Source: Spirochaetaceae bacterium
Lineage (GTDB): Bacteria > Spirochaetota > Spirochaetia > Treponematales > Breznakiellaceae
Assembly: GCA_031269165.1 (NCBI GenBank)
Contig: JAISZQ010000032.1
Location: 1-15,993 of the forward strand
DNA: 15,993 nucleotides
Reading direction: 5' to 3'
This document shows, in pieces, positions 1-6,903 of this stretch (position 1 is its first letter; every line of letters starts with the position of its first letter). The notes under the pieces were generated by a model that was not told where the DNA came from, made no database searches, and was given only the letters and a program-made list of their open reading frames with translations. Both the position numbers and the translations under genes were made by a program.

Positions 1-141
1 CGCGGCCCAACCCCCACCCGCCCGTGGGGGGTTGGGGTTTTGGCGCCTTCGGCGGCCCCCCCCTCGGGGGGGGGGGCCCCCCCGCAACGCCCCCCGAATC
101 ACAGCGGAGGATTGTGTCCCGTGGGGTTTTTGAACAGGCTC
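1..141. repeat. Right end of a GC-rich palindromic repeat element
   Basis: This stretch is non-coding and extremely GC-rich, with long C and G runs and a hairpin at about 7-33 (CCCAACCCCCAC pairing with GTGGGGGGTTGGG, one bulge). Its last 58 bases (84-141) align with the right end of the element at 14229-14470: both read CAACGCCCCC or TAACGCCCCC, then GGATCACGG or GAATCACAG, and both end with a GGGGTTTTGAAACAGGCTC-like terminus. I therefore read it as a second copy whose left end lies outside the window. It is probably a non-autonomous mobile or dispersed palindromic element; no reading frame in it looks real. Confidence 0.6.
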
Positions 142-152
142 TAAGACTCGCT

Positions 153-175
153 TAATCTGGGGAAATCTGTCGCCG
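153..175 (+). repeat. 23-bp direct repeat, copy 1 (upstream of hemW)
   Basis: This 23-mer ends in GGAAATCTGTCGCCG and recurs at 1389-1411 in the same orientation with 21 of 23 bases identical. The copies sit about 50 bp upstream of hemW and about 65 bp upstream of the EamA permease gene, so they bracket hemW. They could be a shared upstream regulatory site or a scar of duplication; the sequence does not decide. Confidence 0.6.
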
Positions 176-223
176 GGGACGGCGCAATCTGTGGACAACC
201 ACTCTTTACTTGTTGGCGGTGAT

Positions 224-1333
224 ATGACGGCTTCGCTCTATATCCACATTCCGTTTTGCGTGTCCAAGTGCGCGTACTGCGACTTTTACTCGCAGGCGGT
301 GTCTCCCCGTGACCCGGCGGTTTCCCGCTATCGGGAGACGCTGCTCGCGGAAATCGCCGCCAAGATCACGGCGTACAGGGTGAACGAAATCCCCACCATC
401 TATGTCGGCGGGGGTACGCCCTCCCTGCTCGGCGCGAAGGGCATCACGCGGCTTTTGTCGTTTGTCACGGCGGGGCCGATAGGGGCGCGGCTTGCACCCA
501 ACGCCGAGATCACCGTCGAGGCGAACCCCGACACGATGGACGAGGCGTTTCTTGCCGCCTGCAAAGAACACGGCGCCACCCGCGTGAGTGTCGGCGTCGA
601 GACCTTTCACGACGAATGCCGGAAACGGGTGGGACGGCCCGGAAACGGCCTCATGGTGAAAAAAAAGCTCGCGCTGTTGAACAAAATGTTTCCCGGCGCG
701 TTTTCTGCCGACCTCATGTCCGGCCTTCCCGGTCAGGACGAAGCCGTGTTAAAAGAAGATATTAAAACACTGCTCGCCTATCGCCCCGCGCACATCTCCC
801 TCTACGACCTCATTCCCCACGGGAATTTCCCCGGAAAATTCCGCGGCCTCTTGCCGGACGACCAACGGGCCGCCCTCTGGATAAAAGGACGAGACATATT
901 GCTTGAGGCGGGTTACGAACAGTATGAGGTTTCCAACTTTGCCCTCACCGTTGGGGCGCGGTCGGCGCACAACATCCGCTACTGGCGCATGCAAAACTGG
1001 ATTGGCGTGGGGAAAACGGCTTCCGGCACGATCATCGACGACGAAAAGGGCGAAGGCTTTCGGGAAACCGACGGCTGTATCGAACCGCTTGATTCTGATA
1101 CACTGATCAAGGAAACGTTTTTGATGGGATTCAGGTTTTGCGAAGGGCCGGATCGGGAACTTTTCAAGCGGCGGTTTCACCGGACCATCGAGGAAACCAT
1201 TCCCGCCTCGCTTGCGAAGGGTGAGGAGAGAGGCGTTATCCGCAAAGGGACGACCAAGCCGGAACCGCGCGGCCTCCTCTTTCTGGACTCGTTTCTGCGG
1301 GATTGTTTTGCGGAAATTGCAAGTAAAAAGTAA
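224..1333 (+). CDS. hemW: HemW-like radical SAM protein (putative heme chaperone)
   Basis: The 369-residue protein is a radical SAM enzyme of the HemN/HemW family. The CxxxCxxC motif for the 4Fe-4S cluster is at Cys12, Cys16 and Cys19 after the family-typical start (LYIHIPFC), followed by the glycine-rich YVGGGTPS motif, an Asn-Pro-(Asp/Glu) segment, the HNxxYW motif late in the barrel, and a HemN C-terminal domain ending in LFLDSFLRDC. The single-Cys spacing and length (about 370-380 residues) fit HemW, a heme-binding chaperone, rather than true coproporphyrinogen dehydrogenase HemN, which is longer and has an extra N-terminal region; older databases call such proteins oxygen-independent coproporphyrinogen oxidase. 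I chose the ATG at 224, preceded by GGCGGTGAT, because family members begin right before this motif; an in-frame GTG at 191 is possible. No heme genes are nearby. Confidence 0.9.
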   Translation: MTASLYIHIPFCVSKCAYCDFYSQAVSPRDPAVSRYRETLLAEIAAKITAYRVNEIPTIYVGGGTPSLLGAKGITRLLSFVTAGPIGARLAPNAEITVEANPDTMDEAFLAACKEHGATRVSVGVETFHDECRKRVGRPGNGLMVKKKLALLNKMFPGAFSADLMSGLPGQDEAVLKEDIKTLLAYRPAHISLYDLIPHGNFPGKFRGLLPDDQRAALWIKGRDILLEAGYEQYEVSNFALTVGARSAHNIRYWRMQNWIGVGKTASGTIIDDEKGEGFRETDGCIEPLDSDTLIKETFLMGFRFCEGPDRELFKRRFHRTIEETIPASLAKGEERGVIRKGTTKPEPRGLLFLDSFLRDCFAEIASKK

Positions 1334-1388
1334 GAGGTAGTGAAGGAGGCCCGCAGATTACTCCGATGTTTACGTTCAAAGCGTCGCG

Positions 1389-1411
1389 TAATTTGTGGAA
1401 ATCTGTCGCCG
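1389..1411 (+). repeat. 23-bp direct repeat, copy 2 (upstream of the permease gene)
   Basis: Second copy of the 23-mer at 153-175, differing at two positions. It lies in the 142-bp gap between hemW and the EamA permease gene, where I see no clear terminator. Confidence 0.6.
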
Positions 1412-1475
1412 TTTATGGCATACGTGAGTGAGAATTCTCAAGGTGTAACGCGCGACTCGTAACGGGTAAAGACGA

Positions 1476-2462
1476 ATGACTATGCGAAAAACAACCATAC
1501 CGGGCCCGCTCTGCATCACTGCCGCCGCCATTCTCTGGAGCACGAGCGGTCTTTTTATAAAATTCGTTGACTGCCACCCGGTTATCATCGCGGGCGGGCG
1601 GAGCCTCATCGCGGCGGTGTTTCTGTTGTCGGTTCGTGCGCTCTTCCAAAACCAAAACAAAAAAAAGAACGCTCACACGAACGGTGCAAACGTCCCTCCG
1701 ATGTCCGGCTGGATCCGGGAGTGGAGACGGATACTCGGCAACAAGTGGGTGTGGTACGGCGGCGCGGCCTATGCGGCAACGATGATTCTCTTCGTCGTCG
1801 CCAACAAGCTCACCATCTCGGCAAACGTGATCCTTTTGCAGTACAGCGCGCCGATATGGACCGCCCTCCTCGCGTGGGCATTCCTCAAAGAACGCCCCCT
1901 TGTGCGGCACTGGATCGGACTGGTACTCGCCACAGGCGGCCTCCTCCTCTTTTTCAGCGGTTCGCTCCAAGCCGGGGTGCTGATCGGAAACGTCGTCGCC
2001 GTCCTCTCCGGCATCGTCTTCGGCGCGACCTCCGTCTTTATGCGCATGACGCGGTTTCGCACGGACGGCACTTCCGCCGGAACCCCCGCCGACAGCATGA
2101 TAGTCGCCCATCTCTTGACCGCGCTCTGCATGATCCCCTTCCTGTTCACCTCGCCGCCGGAACTCACCACCCGCTCCGTCCTCGCCCTCCTCTTCATGGG
2201 CGTCTGCCAGATCGGTATCGCGTCTCTCCTGTTCTCCGCAGGCATCGTCAAAGTCCCGGCGGTCTCGGCAATGCTCATCGCAAGCATCGAACCCATCCTC
2301 AACCCCGTGTGGGTACTTCTCGCCACCGGGGAAAAACCCGGTCCAAGCGCGATCGTGGGCGGCGCGATCATCATAAGCGCGGTCGTCATTTCGAGTCTGC
2401 GCTTTTCACGCCCCCATCGCGGGACTTTATCACCAGAGCGCCACAGAGGACGCACGCCGTAA
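1476..2462 (+). CDS. EamA/DMT-family permease
   Basis: This 328-residue integral membrane protein belongs to the drug/metabolite transporter superfamily. It shows two EamA repeats: the first about residues 10-160, opening with an A-I-L-W-S-T-S-G helix and containing the Y-S-A-P-I-W segment near the end of the repeat; the second about residues 165-310, with the S-I-E-P-I-L-N-P-V-W segment in the equivalent place. About ten hydrophobic helices are visible. A polar loop rich in Asn and Lys (about 56-85) follows helix 2, longer than usual, and the last 20 residues form a basic tail. Members export or import small metabolites such as amino acids or drugs; the substrate cannot be read from sequence. 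The start has no clear ribosome binding site; a second ATG two codons later is equally possible. It follows hemW in the same direction but need not be co-transcribed. Confidence 0.85.
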   Translation: MTMRKTTIPGPLCITAAAILWSTSGLFIKFVDCHPVIIAGGRSLIAAVFLLSVRALFQNQNKKKNAHTNGANVPPMSGWIREWRRILGNKWVWYGGAAYAATMILFVVANKLTISANVILLQYSAPIWTALLAWAFLKERPLVRHWIGLVLATGGLLLFFSGSLQAGVLIGNVVAVLSGIVFGATSVFMRMTRFRTDGTSAGTPADSMIVAHLLTALCMIPFLFTSPPELTTRSVLALLFMGVCQIGIASLLFSAGIVKVPAVSAMLIASIEPILNPVWVLLATGEKPGPSAIVGGAIIISAVVISSLRFSRPHRGTLSPERHRGRTP

Positions 2463-2618
2463 ATGGGGACCGGCCGCACAGGCTCACTTGAGTAAAATTG
2501 AAAAGTCGGATATTTTTAACGCTGTCGATTGAGCCGTCCCGAATCCGGGCGGGGCAGTCTCGATGAACAAAGACGAAAAAGAAGCGTTAGGCTTGTTCGC
2601 TAACCCGGTTGGTTATCT

Positions 2619-2654
2619 GAGGCTGTTCCAAAACTTCAGTTTTGGAACAGGCTC
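2619..2654. repeat. Short palindromic repeat (GAGGCTGTTCCAAAAC hairpin)
   Basis: The sequence folds into a 16-bp stem with one mismatch (GAGGCTGTTCCAAAAC against GTTTTGGAACAGGCTC) and a TTCA loop. It has the same arms as the hairpin at 6851-6890 and as the termini of the element at 14229-14470, so it looks like a minimal member of that family with no interior. It lies in the 307-bp gap between the permease gene and the next gene and could also end transcription from the left, though it lacks a T tract. The rest of the gap (2463-2618 and 2655-2755) holds no gene I can support; a small GGAAAC/GTTTCC hairpin is at 2719-2735 in the leader of the next gene. Confidence 0.6.
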
Positions 2655-2755
2655 TCACAAGTCTTGCGGTTTTTCAGGCTAAAGCCTTACAAAACCACGT
2701 TTTTTGGGGAAGTGGCTCGGAAACTTGAGGTTTCCAAACAACGCTCTTTTCCTGT

Positions 2756-2760
2756 GGAGG
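2756..2760 (+). promoter_or_regulatory. Ribosome binding site deciding the GTG start at 2770
   Basis: GGAGG lies 9 bases before a GTG at 2770 that is in frame with the solute-binding protein. The longer open frame back to an ATG at 2704 would add 22 residues that run through the leader hairpin at 2719-2735 and has no Shine-Dalgarno of its own, so the GTG start is preferred. Confidence 0.75.
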
Positions 2761-2769
2761 ACAAACATT

Positions 2770-4041
2770 GTGTTTATACAGCCGGTCAATACAAACAATC
2801 TGAAAAAGGCTGATTTCATATTTTTCACGGCAGGTATTTTGGTCGTTGCCGCCGCTGTTGTACTCGTTTTTTTGTTCAAAGACGGGGATATACTGCCGCC
2901 AAAACGGACGACCATTGTGTTTGCCCAGTGGTGGGAATCCGGCATGGAACAAGGATCGCTGGACGGTATCATCGCGGATTTTGAAAAAAATCATCCGCTT
3001 ATCAGGGTTCGTTTGCAGAACGCGGACTGGGAGGATACCCGTGACGGGCTTCTCGACACGGAACGTGAATCTCCCGATATTATTGCCGTTGATACCGCAC
3101 GGCTCACCGAGGTAGCCACACGGGGGCTTTTGGATGTGCTTCCACCGGACGTTCTCCCGTCAACGGCAAACGGCGAGGTTGCGGCAACGGCCGATACGGA
3201 GAGAGACCAGTATCACCTGCGATTGGTTTCCTTTTTGCATCCCTTGTATTACAATATTGATATTTTGTCCGCTGCCGGGTTTTCACACCCGCCGCGCACA
3301 CGGGAAGAATTGCTGGATTACGCGAAAAAAACAACCGACACGGCAAAAGGAGTCTATGGAACGGCTTTTTCCCGCAACACATGGACCGACATACTTCCAT
3401 GGATATGGGCGGGTGGAGTCGGCGTACCAATCGAAGAAATCAACTGGACAAGCCGGCCGGTGATCGACACGCTCGCTTTTTTATCGGCACTCAACCAAGA
3501 CAAATTAGTGTACCCCTTGCCCCTGTCAAAACGGGAGGATGAGTTGTTGGATGCCTTTCTCGCCGGGAATATCGTGATGTTTATCTCGTCCCAGGCGGCC
3601 GCAACAGAAATTCGCGCGAAAAAACCATCGCTGTCATTCAGCGTAACGACAATCCCCCAGGCGGCGCAACCGAGCGGACGGAACGTGTTCCCGGTAACCG
3701 AGTGGGCGCTGGCGATACCGGCGAAAGGCGCGCATAAAGAAGAAGCGCTGTCCCTGTTGCGTTATCTTGCCGAACGGAAAGACGATGTTGCCGCCGCCGC
3801 GCACGGCATCACGGGCTACCACTATGAATATGCCGCCGCCGATACGGACGAAGACCCGATAGATCAAAAACTCCGTGCGCTTTACGAAGCCTCGGATACC
3901 GCCGCCGTTTCAACCCTCGGCGCGGACGCTGAAACCCTCTTGAACGAAGTGCGGGTCAATCTGCTGGCTCTGTTTAACGGAGAAAAAACCGAAGCGGAAA
4001 CCGCCGCCGCGATTCAAGCCGCCTTCGCCAGCGAACAGTAA
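2770..4041 (+). CDS. Membrane-anchored family 1 extracellular solute-binding protein
   Basis: The 423-residue protein resembles MalE-type (family 1) substrate-binding components of ABC importers. A hydrophobic segment at about residues 15-36 follows a Lys-Lys, acting as a signal anchor; there is no lipobox Cys and no obvious signal-peptidase site, so the protein may stay tethered. The mature part begins with T-I-V-F-A-Q-W-W, typical of the first strand, then a helix with F-E-K-N-H-P and P-D-I-I-A-V-D, both common in the family; the W-A-L-A-I-P region near residue 315 is also typical. It would bind an oligosaccharide or similar solute outside the membrane. No permease or ATPase gene is adjacent, so it is an orphan that either shares a transporter encoded elsewhere or acts as a sensor. 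The substrate is unknown. Confidence 0.8.
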   Translation: MFIQPVNTNNLKKADFIFFTAGILVVAAAVVLVFLFKDGDILPPKRTTIVFAQWWESGMEQGSLDGIIADFEKNHPLIRVRLQNADWEDTRDGLLDTERESPDIIAVDTARLTEVATRGLLDVLPPDVLPSTANGEVAATADTERDQYHLRLVSFLHPLYYNIDILSAAGFSHPPRTREELLDYAKKTTDTAKGVYGTAFSRNTWTDILPWIWAGGVGVPIEEINWTSRPVIDTLAFLSALNQDKLVYPLPLSKREDELLDAFLAGNIVMFISSQAAATEIRAKKPSLSFSVTTIPQAAQPSGRNVFPVTEWALAIPAKGAHKEEALSLLRYLAERKDDVAAAAHGITGYHYEYAAADTDEDPIDQKLRALYEASDTAAVSTLGADAETLLNEVRVNLLALFNGEKTEAETAAAIQAAFASEQ

Positions 4042-4095
4042 CAATCGAGAACGTGCCGCCACCTGTCGTGGAGGGCCTTGGGCGTGTCGTGGGGG

Positions 4096-4276
4096 GAACG
4101 AGCATCGGCCCCCCTACGGGGGGAGAATGCCCCTCGACTAGATTGCTTCGTCGCTTCGCTCCTCGCAATGACGATGGCCGCCGCACTGGATTGCTTCACC
4201 AACGGCAAATTGCCGCGGGTTCGCAATGACACCACCCGGCGCGTGCTCTCCCCCGAAGGGGGGCCGATGCCCGTTC
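4096..4276. repeat. Inverted-repeat element enclosing two ATTGC/GCAATGAC modules
   Basis: Arms at 4096-4125 and 4248-4276 are imperfect inverted copies containing GCATCGGCCCCCC. Each arm is also a small hairpin (CCCCCC-TAC-GGGGGG at 4109-4123; CCCCC-GAAG-GGGGG at 4250-4263). Between the arms lie two modules that begin GGATTGCTTC or AGATTGCTTC and end CGCAATGAC (about 4140-4172 and 4188-4230), related to the one at 5583-5616. This is non-coding repeat DNA; frames through it look like artefacts of high GC. Confidence 0.65.
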
Positions 4277-4527
4277 TCCTCTCGATGCGCCCGAGGAAAG
4301 CCCCTGGGGGCCGGGGGCGTTGCGGGGGGTCTCCCTACAGTCCTCAGCGTCCTGCTTCGGACTTCCGGGCCGGGGCATACTCAGTCCTGCGTCCATCCGT
4401 GGACGCCTGGGGTACGCCCACAAAACCATGTACCGCATGGTTTTGTCCCCGCTGAAGGGGGTAGCGGAAAAGCCGAAGGCTTTGGAGCGAGGGGGAAGGC
4501 GCGGCAACTTGTTGCCGTTCCCCCTTT
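4277..4527. repeat. GC-rich palindromic repeat block related to the 14229-14470 element
   Basis: The segment 4483-4527 is the reverse complement of 14251-14295 with one mismatch in 45 bases, including the internal palindrome CGGCAACTTGTTGCCG. A perfect 10-bp hairpin with loop TACCG is at 4421-4445 (CAAAACCATG with CATGGTTTTG). This block and the preceding element fill most of the 526-bp gap between two genes. I see no gene in it. The final 40 bases before the ankyrin gene contain a TAGAAT (4552-4557) that might be a -10 box, without a convincing -35. Confidence 0.6.
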
Positions 4528-4567
4528 AGGTATTATTTCTCTGTCTAAAACGGTAGAATAGTCGTGT

Positions 4568-5473
4568 ATGAACATTGTTGTTTTCCATGACTGTGGGGAG
4601 GAAAAAGCGGCCGGTCGTCTTTTGAAGATGATGACGGATGCCGATTGCGGGATAAAAGAAGCGTCTCCGTTTGCGTTTCCGTCTGACTGGGAAACGGAAA
4701 CGCTCGTGATAGGCGCGGCCCTTTCCGGCGCGACTCATTTTTTGACGTTTGGCGAATCGTTGCCGCCGTGGTTTCCTTTTGCCGCCGGGATTGCCGGGGG
4801 GAAAGACTGTCCGCTCGTGTGGTACGGTACGCCGCTTGCCCATAAGCCCGGTTATGCGCCGGGTCTTGTTGTCTGCAAAGACAAGGCCGCCTTGATCCGG
4901 TATCTGCGTGCGGAATCCGCCGTTTTGAACAAGCGGCAAGCGTTTGGCAAGGCGCGGGAGATGTTGCTGGACAGGGGCATCCCCGTCACAATGGAGTCAT
5001 TCGCCCACTATGTGGGCGAAGGGGATACCGCCGTCATGCGGCTTTTCCTTGACGCGGGCTTTTCCCCGGACGAAAAGGATAAAAAAGGCGTTCCCCTCCT
5101 GTGTATCGCGGCCCGTGCCGGCAGTGTCCCGGCGGTGCGGTTTCTCATCGCGCAACAGAGCGACGTGAACCAAAAAAGCGGCGACCGGGGAAACACGGCC
5201 CTGGTGGATGCCGCGCTTGGCAAATATGCGGGTCTTGTAAAAGACCTCGTCGAAGCGGGTGCGGATGTCAACGCGAAAAGCAAGGACGGACAATCGGCGT
5301 TAATCATCGCCGTGGGGCTTGCCGACATCGCAACCGCCGAAATATTGCTCAAATCCGGCGCCAATGCCGACGAGCCTGACCTGCTTGGCGTAACGGCCCG
5401 AAAATACGCGGCACTGTTCCACAAAGACGAGATGCTGGCATTGTTCCACCGCCTGGCCCCTGCGGGGAATTGA
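4568..5473 (+). CDS. Ankyrin-repeat protein with unrecognised N-terminal domain
   Basis: The 301-residue protein has two parts. Residues 1-115 form an alpha/beta-looking domain that I cannot assign; it contains T-H-F-L-T-F-G-E, then W-F-P-F-A-A-G and P-L-V-W-Y-G, a layout loosely like TIR or nucleoside-deoxyribosyltransferase folds (inference only). Residues about 141-298 are four to five ankyrin repeats, best seen in G-N-T-A-L-V-D-A-A, L-V-E-A-G-A-D-V-N-A-K, G-Q-S-A-L-I-I-A-V and L-L-K-S-G-A-N. Ankyrin repeats bind partner proteins, so a protein-interaction role is likely, with the N-terminal domain as the effector. There is no signal peptide or membrane segment, so it should be cytoplasmic. 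No good Shine-Dalgarno precedes the ATG. It is convergent with the LacI-type gene across a repeat-filled gap. Confidence 0.8.
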   Translation: MNIVVFHDCGEEKAAGRLLKMMTDADCGIKEASPFAFPSDWETETLVIGAALSGATHFLTFGESLPPWFPFAAGIAGGKDCPLVWYGTPLAHKPGYAPGLVVCKDKAALIRYLRAESAVLNKRQAFGKAREMLLDRGIPVTMESFAHYVGEGDTAVMRLFLDAGFSPDEKDKKGVPLLCIAARAGSVPAVRFLIAQQSDVNQKSGDRGNTALVDAALGKYAGLVKDLVEAGADVNAKSKDGQSALIIAVGLADIATAEILLKSGANADEPDLLGVTARKYAALFHKDEMLALFHRLAPAGN

Positions 5474-5740
5474 AAATTGAAAATGGAGAATGGAAAATGG
5501 CGCGCGCTTCCCCCTTCGGGGAATTGAAAATGATAAATGGATAATGGAAAATAAAGGAAGCGAAACGCGCGGTTTCCAAGTCTGGATTGCTTCGCCGCTT
5601 CGCGGCTCGCAATGACAACGCTCTCCGTCATTGCGAGCAAGCCCCCGTTATTGTGGAATGATAGGAAGGGAACGCGCCGTTTCCAAAACACGACATTCTC
5701 CATTTTCAATTATCCATTTTCCATTCGCGCAACGCGCGCT
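5466..5740. repeat. A/T-rich AATTGAAAATGG repeats in inverted arrangement
   Basis: Units of the type AATTGAAAATGGAGAATGG occur at 5466-5500 and again around 5520-5555, each followed by or close to GCGCGCTTC or CCTTCGGGG. The reverse complement (CATTCTCCATTTTCAAT and ATCCATTTTCCATTCGCG) occurs at about 5694-5730. The convergent gap between the ankyrin gene and the LacI-type gene (284 bp) is thus almost entirely an inverted repeat that could form a long hairpin and may serve as a bidirectional terminator. No gene is visible in it. Confidence 0.55.
5583..5638. repeat. Dispersed palindromic repeat GGATTGCTTCGCCGCTTCGC...GCAATGAC
   Basis: The segment 5586-5613 is an imperfect palindrome (ATTGC ... 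GCCGC-TTC-GCGGC ... GCAAT). It is followed by a second hairpin with perfect 12-bp arms: GCTCGCAATGAC at 5605-5616 and GTCATTGCGAGC at 5627-5638. Related modules are at 4140-4172 and 4188-4230. Repeats of this general sequence (ATTGCTTCG...CTCGCAATGAC) are, as I recall, dispersed in many unrelated bacterial genomes. Confidence 0.65.
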
Positions 5741-5757
5741 TCAACCAGACAACCGGA

Positions 5758-6768
5758 TTATACGCTTCGCCGTTTTATCAGTTTGGGTTCAAAATAATAT
5801 TCAAACTTTTCAACCTGTTCGTTATTCAACAGTTTAAGCATGAGTTCTACGGCTAAATGTGCCATGCCGTTGGTATCTTGATGAATAGTGGTTAAGGGTA
5901 TGCGGCCATGAGCGGCAATGGAAACGTCATCAAATCCAATAATCTTCGCGTCCCGGGGAATCTTGATACCATGATCAAGCAGAGCATCCATGGCACCAAC
6001 AGCCAGCCAGTCGGTCGTACAAAAATAGCCGTCAAAAATGCACCCCCTTTCAAGGCTCTTTTTGATCACCGCGTATGCGTCATCATAGCTGACCCGATTC
6101 ACGTGGAGCAACGCCTCTCTTTTCAGGGAAACCTGTGCCTCATTAAGGGCTGTTTTGAAACCCAGTACCCGATCAGACTGAGGCGAAAGAGCATTCTTGT
6201 ACATAAGAATCGCCGGATTCTTACAACCCTTCTTCACAAGAATCTCTCCGGCCAGATACGCCCCCTTCACATGATCTGTCTGAATTCTTACATAATTGGT
6301 TCTGGTATCCTGAAGATGGGGTTCCCTGTCTAAAAAGATCATGGGGACATCGGGAATATCAGGACAACCGTTTTGCCCGCCTCCTGAAATAAAAATGATG
6401 CCCCGCACATTCTGCGCGGAAATCGCCTGAAGGTACTGTTTTTCCAAGACCGGATCTTCATTGGTGTTATAGATAAGCGTTGAATAGTTCACGGTAAACA
6501 GTTTTTGCTGAATGTCGAGTGTTAATTTTGCAAAGAATTCATTGGTAATATCGGGGACAATAATACCGATGTTGCGTGTCCGGTTGGTTCTCAGCCATTG
6601 GGCCATCGCGTTGGGGACATAATCATGCTCCCGTATAACGGACTGGACTTTTTTCCTCGTCGCTTCGGAAAACCGCCCGTTATTATTAATCACCCTGGAT
6701 ACTGTCGCTATAGAAACTCCGGTAAGCTCTGAAATTTCCTTAATAGAAACAGGTTTTATTTTGCTCAC
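5758..6768 (-). CDS. LacI-family transcriptional regulator (probable operon repressor)
   Basis: The 336-residue protein has the LacI architecture. An N-terminal helix-turn-helix at about residues 7-28 has the recognition sequence V-S-I-A-T-V-S-R-V-I-N; the hinge helix is P-N-A-M-A-Q-W-L-R at 52-60; a periplasmic-binding-protein-like effector domain follows, with G-F-D-D near residue 275 and the family-typical T-T-I-H-Q-D. It is the last gene after the sugar operon on the same strand, and the twin operator at 15586-15624 is its likely target. The effector should be a pathway sugar or its phosphate. I chose the GTG at 6768 because the helix-turn-helix then starts where LacI proteins usually start. 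The open frame extends to an ATG at 6837, which would add 23 residues and translate across the promoter-like sequence at 6775-6803. Confidence 0.85.
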   Translation of the reverse strand: MSKIKPVSIKEISELTGVSIATVSRVINNNGRFSEATRKKVQSVIREHDYVPNAMAQWLRTNRTRNIGIIVPDITNEFFAKLTLDIQQKLFTVNYSTLIYNTNEDPVLEKQYLQAISAQNVRGIIFISGGGQNGCPDIPDVPMIFLDREPHLQDTRTNYVRIQTDHVKGAYLAGEILVKKGCKNPAILMYKNALSPQSDRVLGFKTALNEAQVSLKREALLHVNRVSYDDAYAVIKKSLERGCIFDGYFCTTDWLAVGAMDALLDHGIKIPRDAKIIGFDDVSIAAHGRIPLTTIHQDTNGMAHLAVELMLKLLNNEQVEKFEYYFEPKLIKRRSV

Positions 6769-6774
6769 GGTTCC

Positions 6775-6803
6775 AGTGTACCGTATGTGATGAGTAATGT
6801 CAA
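6775..6803 (-). promoter_or_regulatory. Predicted sigma-70-type promoter of the LacI-type gene
   Basis: Read on the minus strand, TTGACA (6798-6803) is followed after exactly 17 bases by TACACT (6775-6780), four of six matches to TATAAT. The GTG start codon at 6768 follows the -10 box by only 6 bases, so transcription would begin at or next to the start codon, giving a leaderless or nearly leaderless message. Confidence 0.55.
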
Positions 6804-6850
6804 ACCAGCCGACTATAGGAAATGTTCCTGTACCCATAAACCTGTTCCAA

Positions 6851-6890
6851 GAGGCTGTTTCAAAACCCCACGAGGTTTTGAAACAACCTC
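6851..6890. repeat. Palindromic repeat between the operon and the regulator gene
   Basis: A 17-bp stem with one mismatch (GAGGCTGTTTCAAAACC pairing with GGTTTTGAAACAACCTC, 6-base loop) lies just after the stop codon of the epimerase gene and before the regulator's promoter. It shares its arms with 2619-2654 and with the termini of 14229-14470. It may reduce read-through from the operon into the regulator gene, but it lacks the T tract of an intrinsic terminator on either strand. Confidence 0.6.
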
Positions 6891-6903
6891 ATATAGTCAT
6901 ACC

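Noticed and set aside
4078..4561. Several open frames across the 4042-4567 gap on both strands
   Set aside because: They cross hairpins and dispersed repeats, have no ribosome sites or recognisable domains, and follow from high GC.
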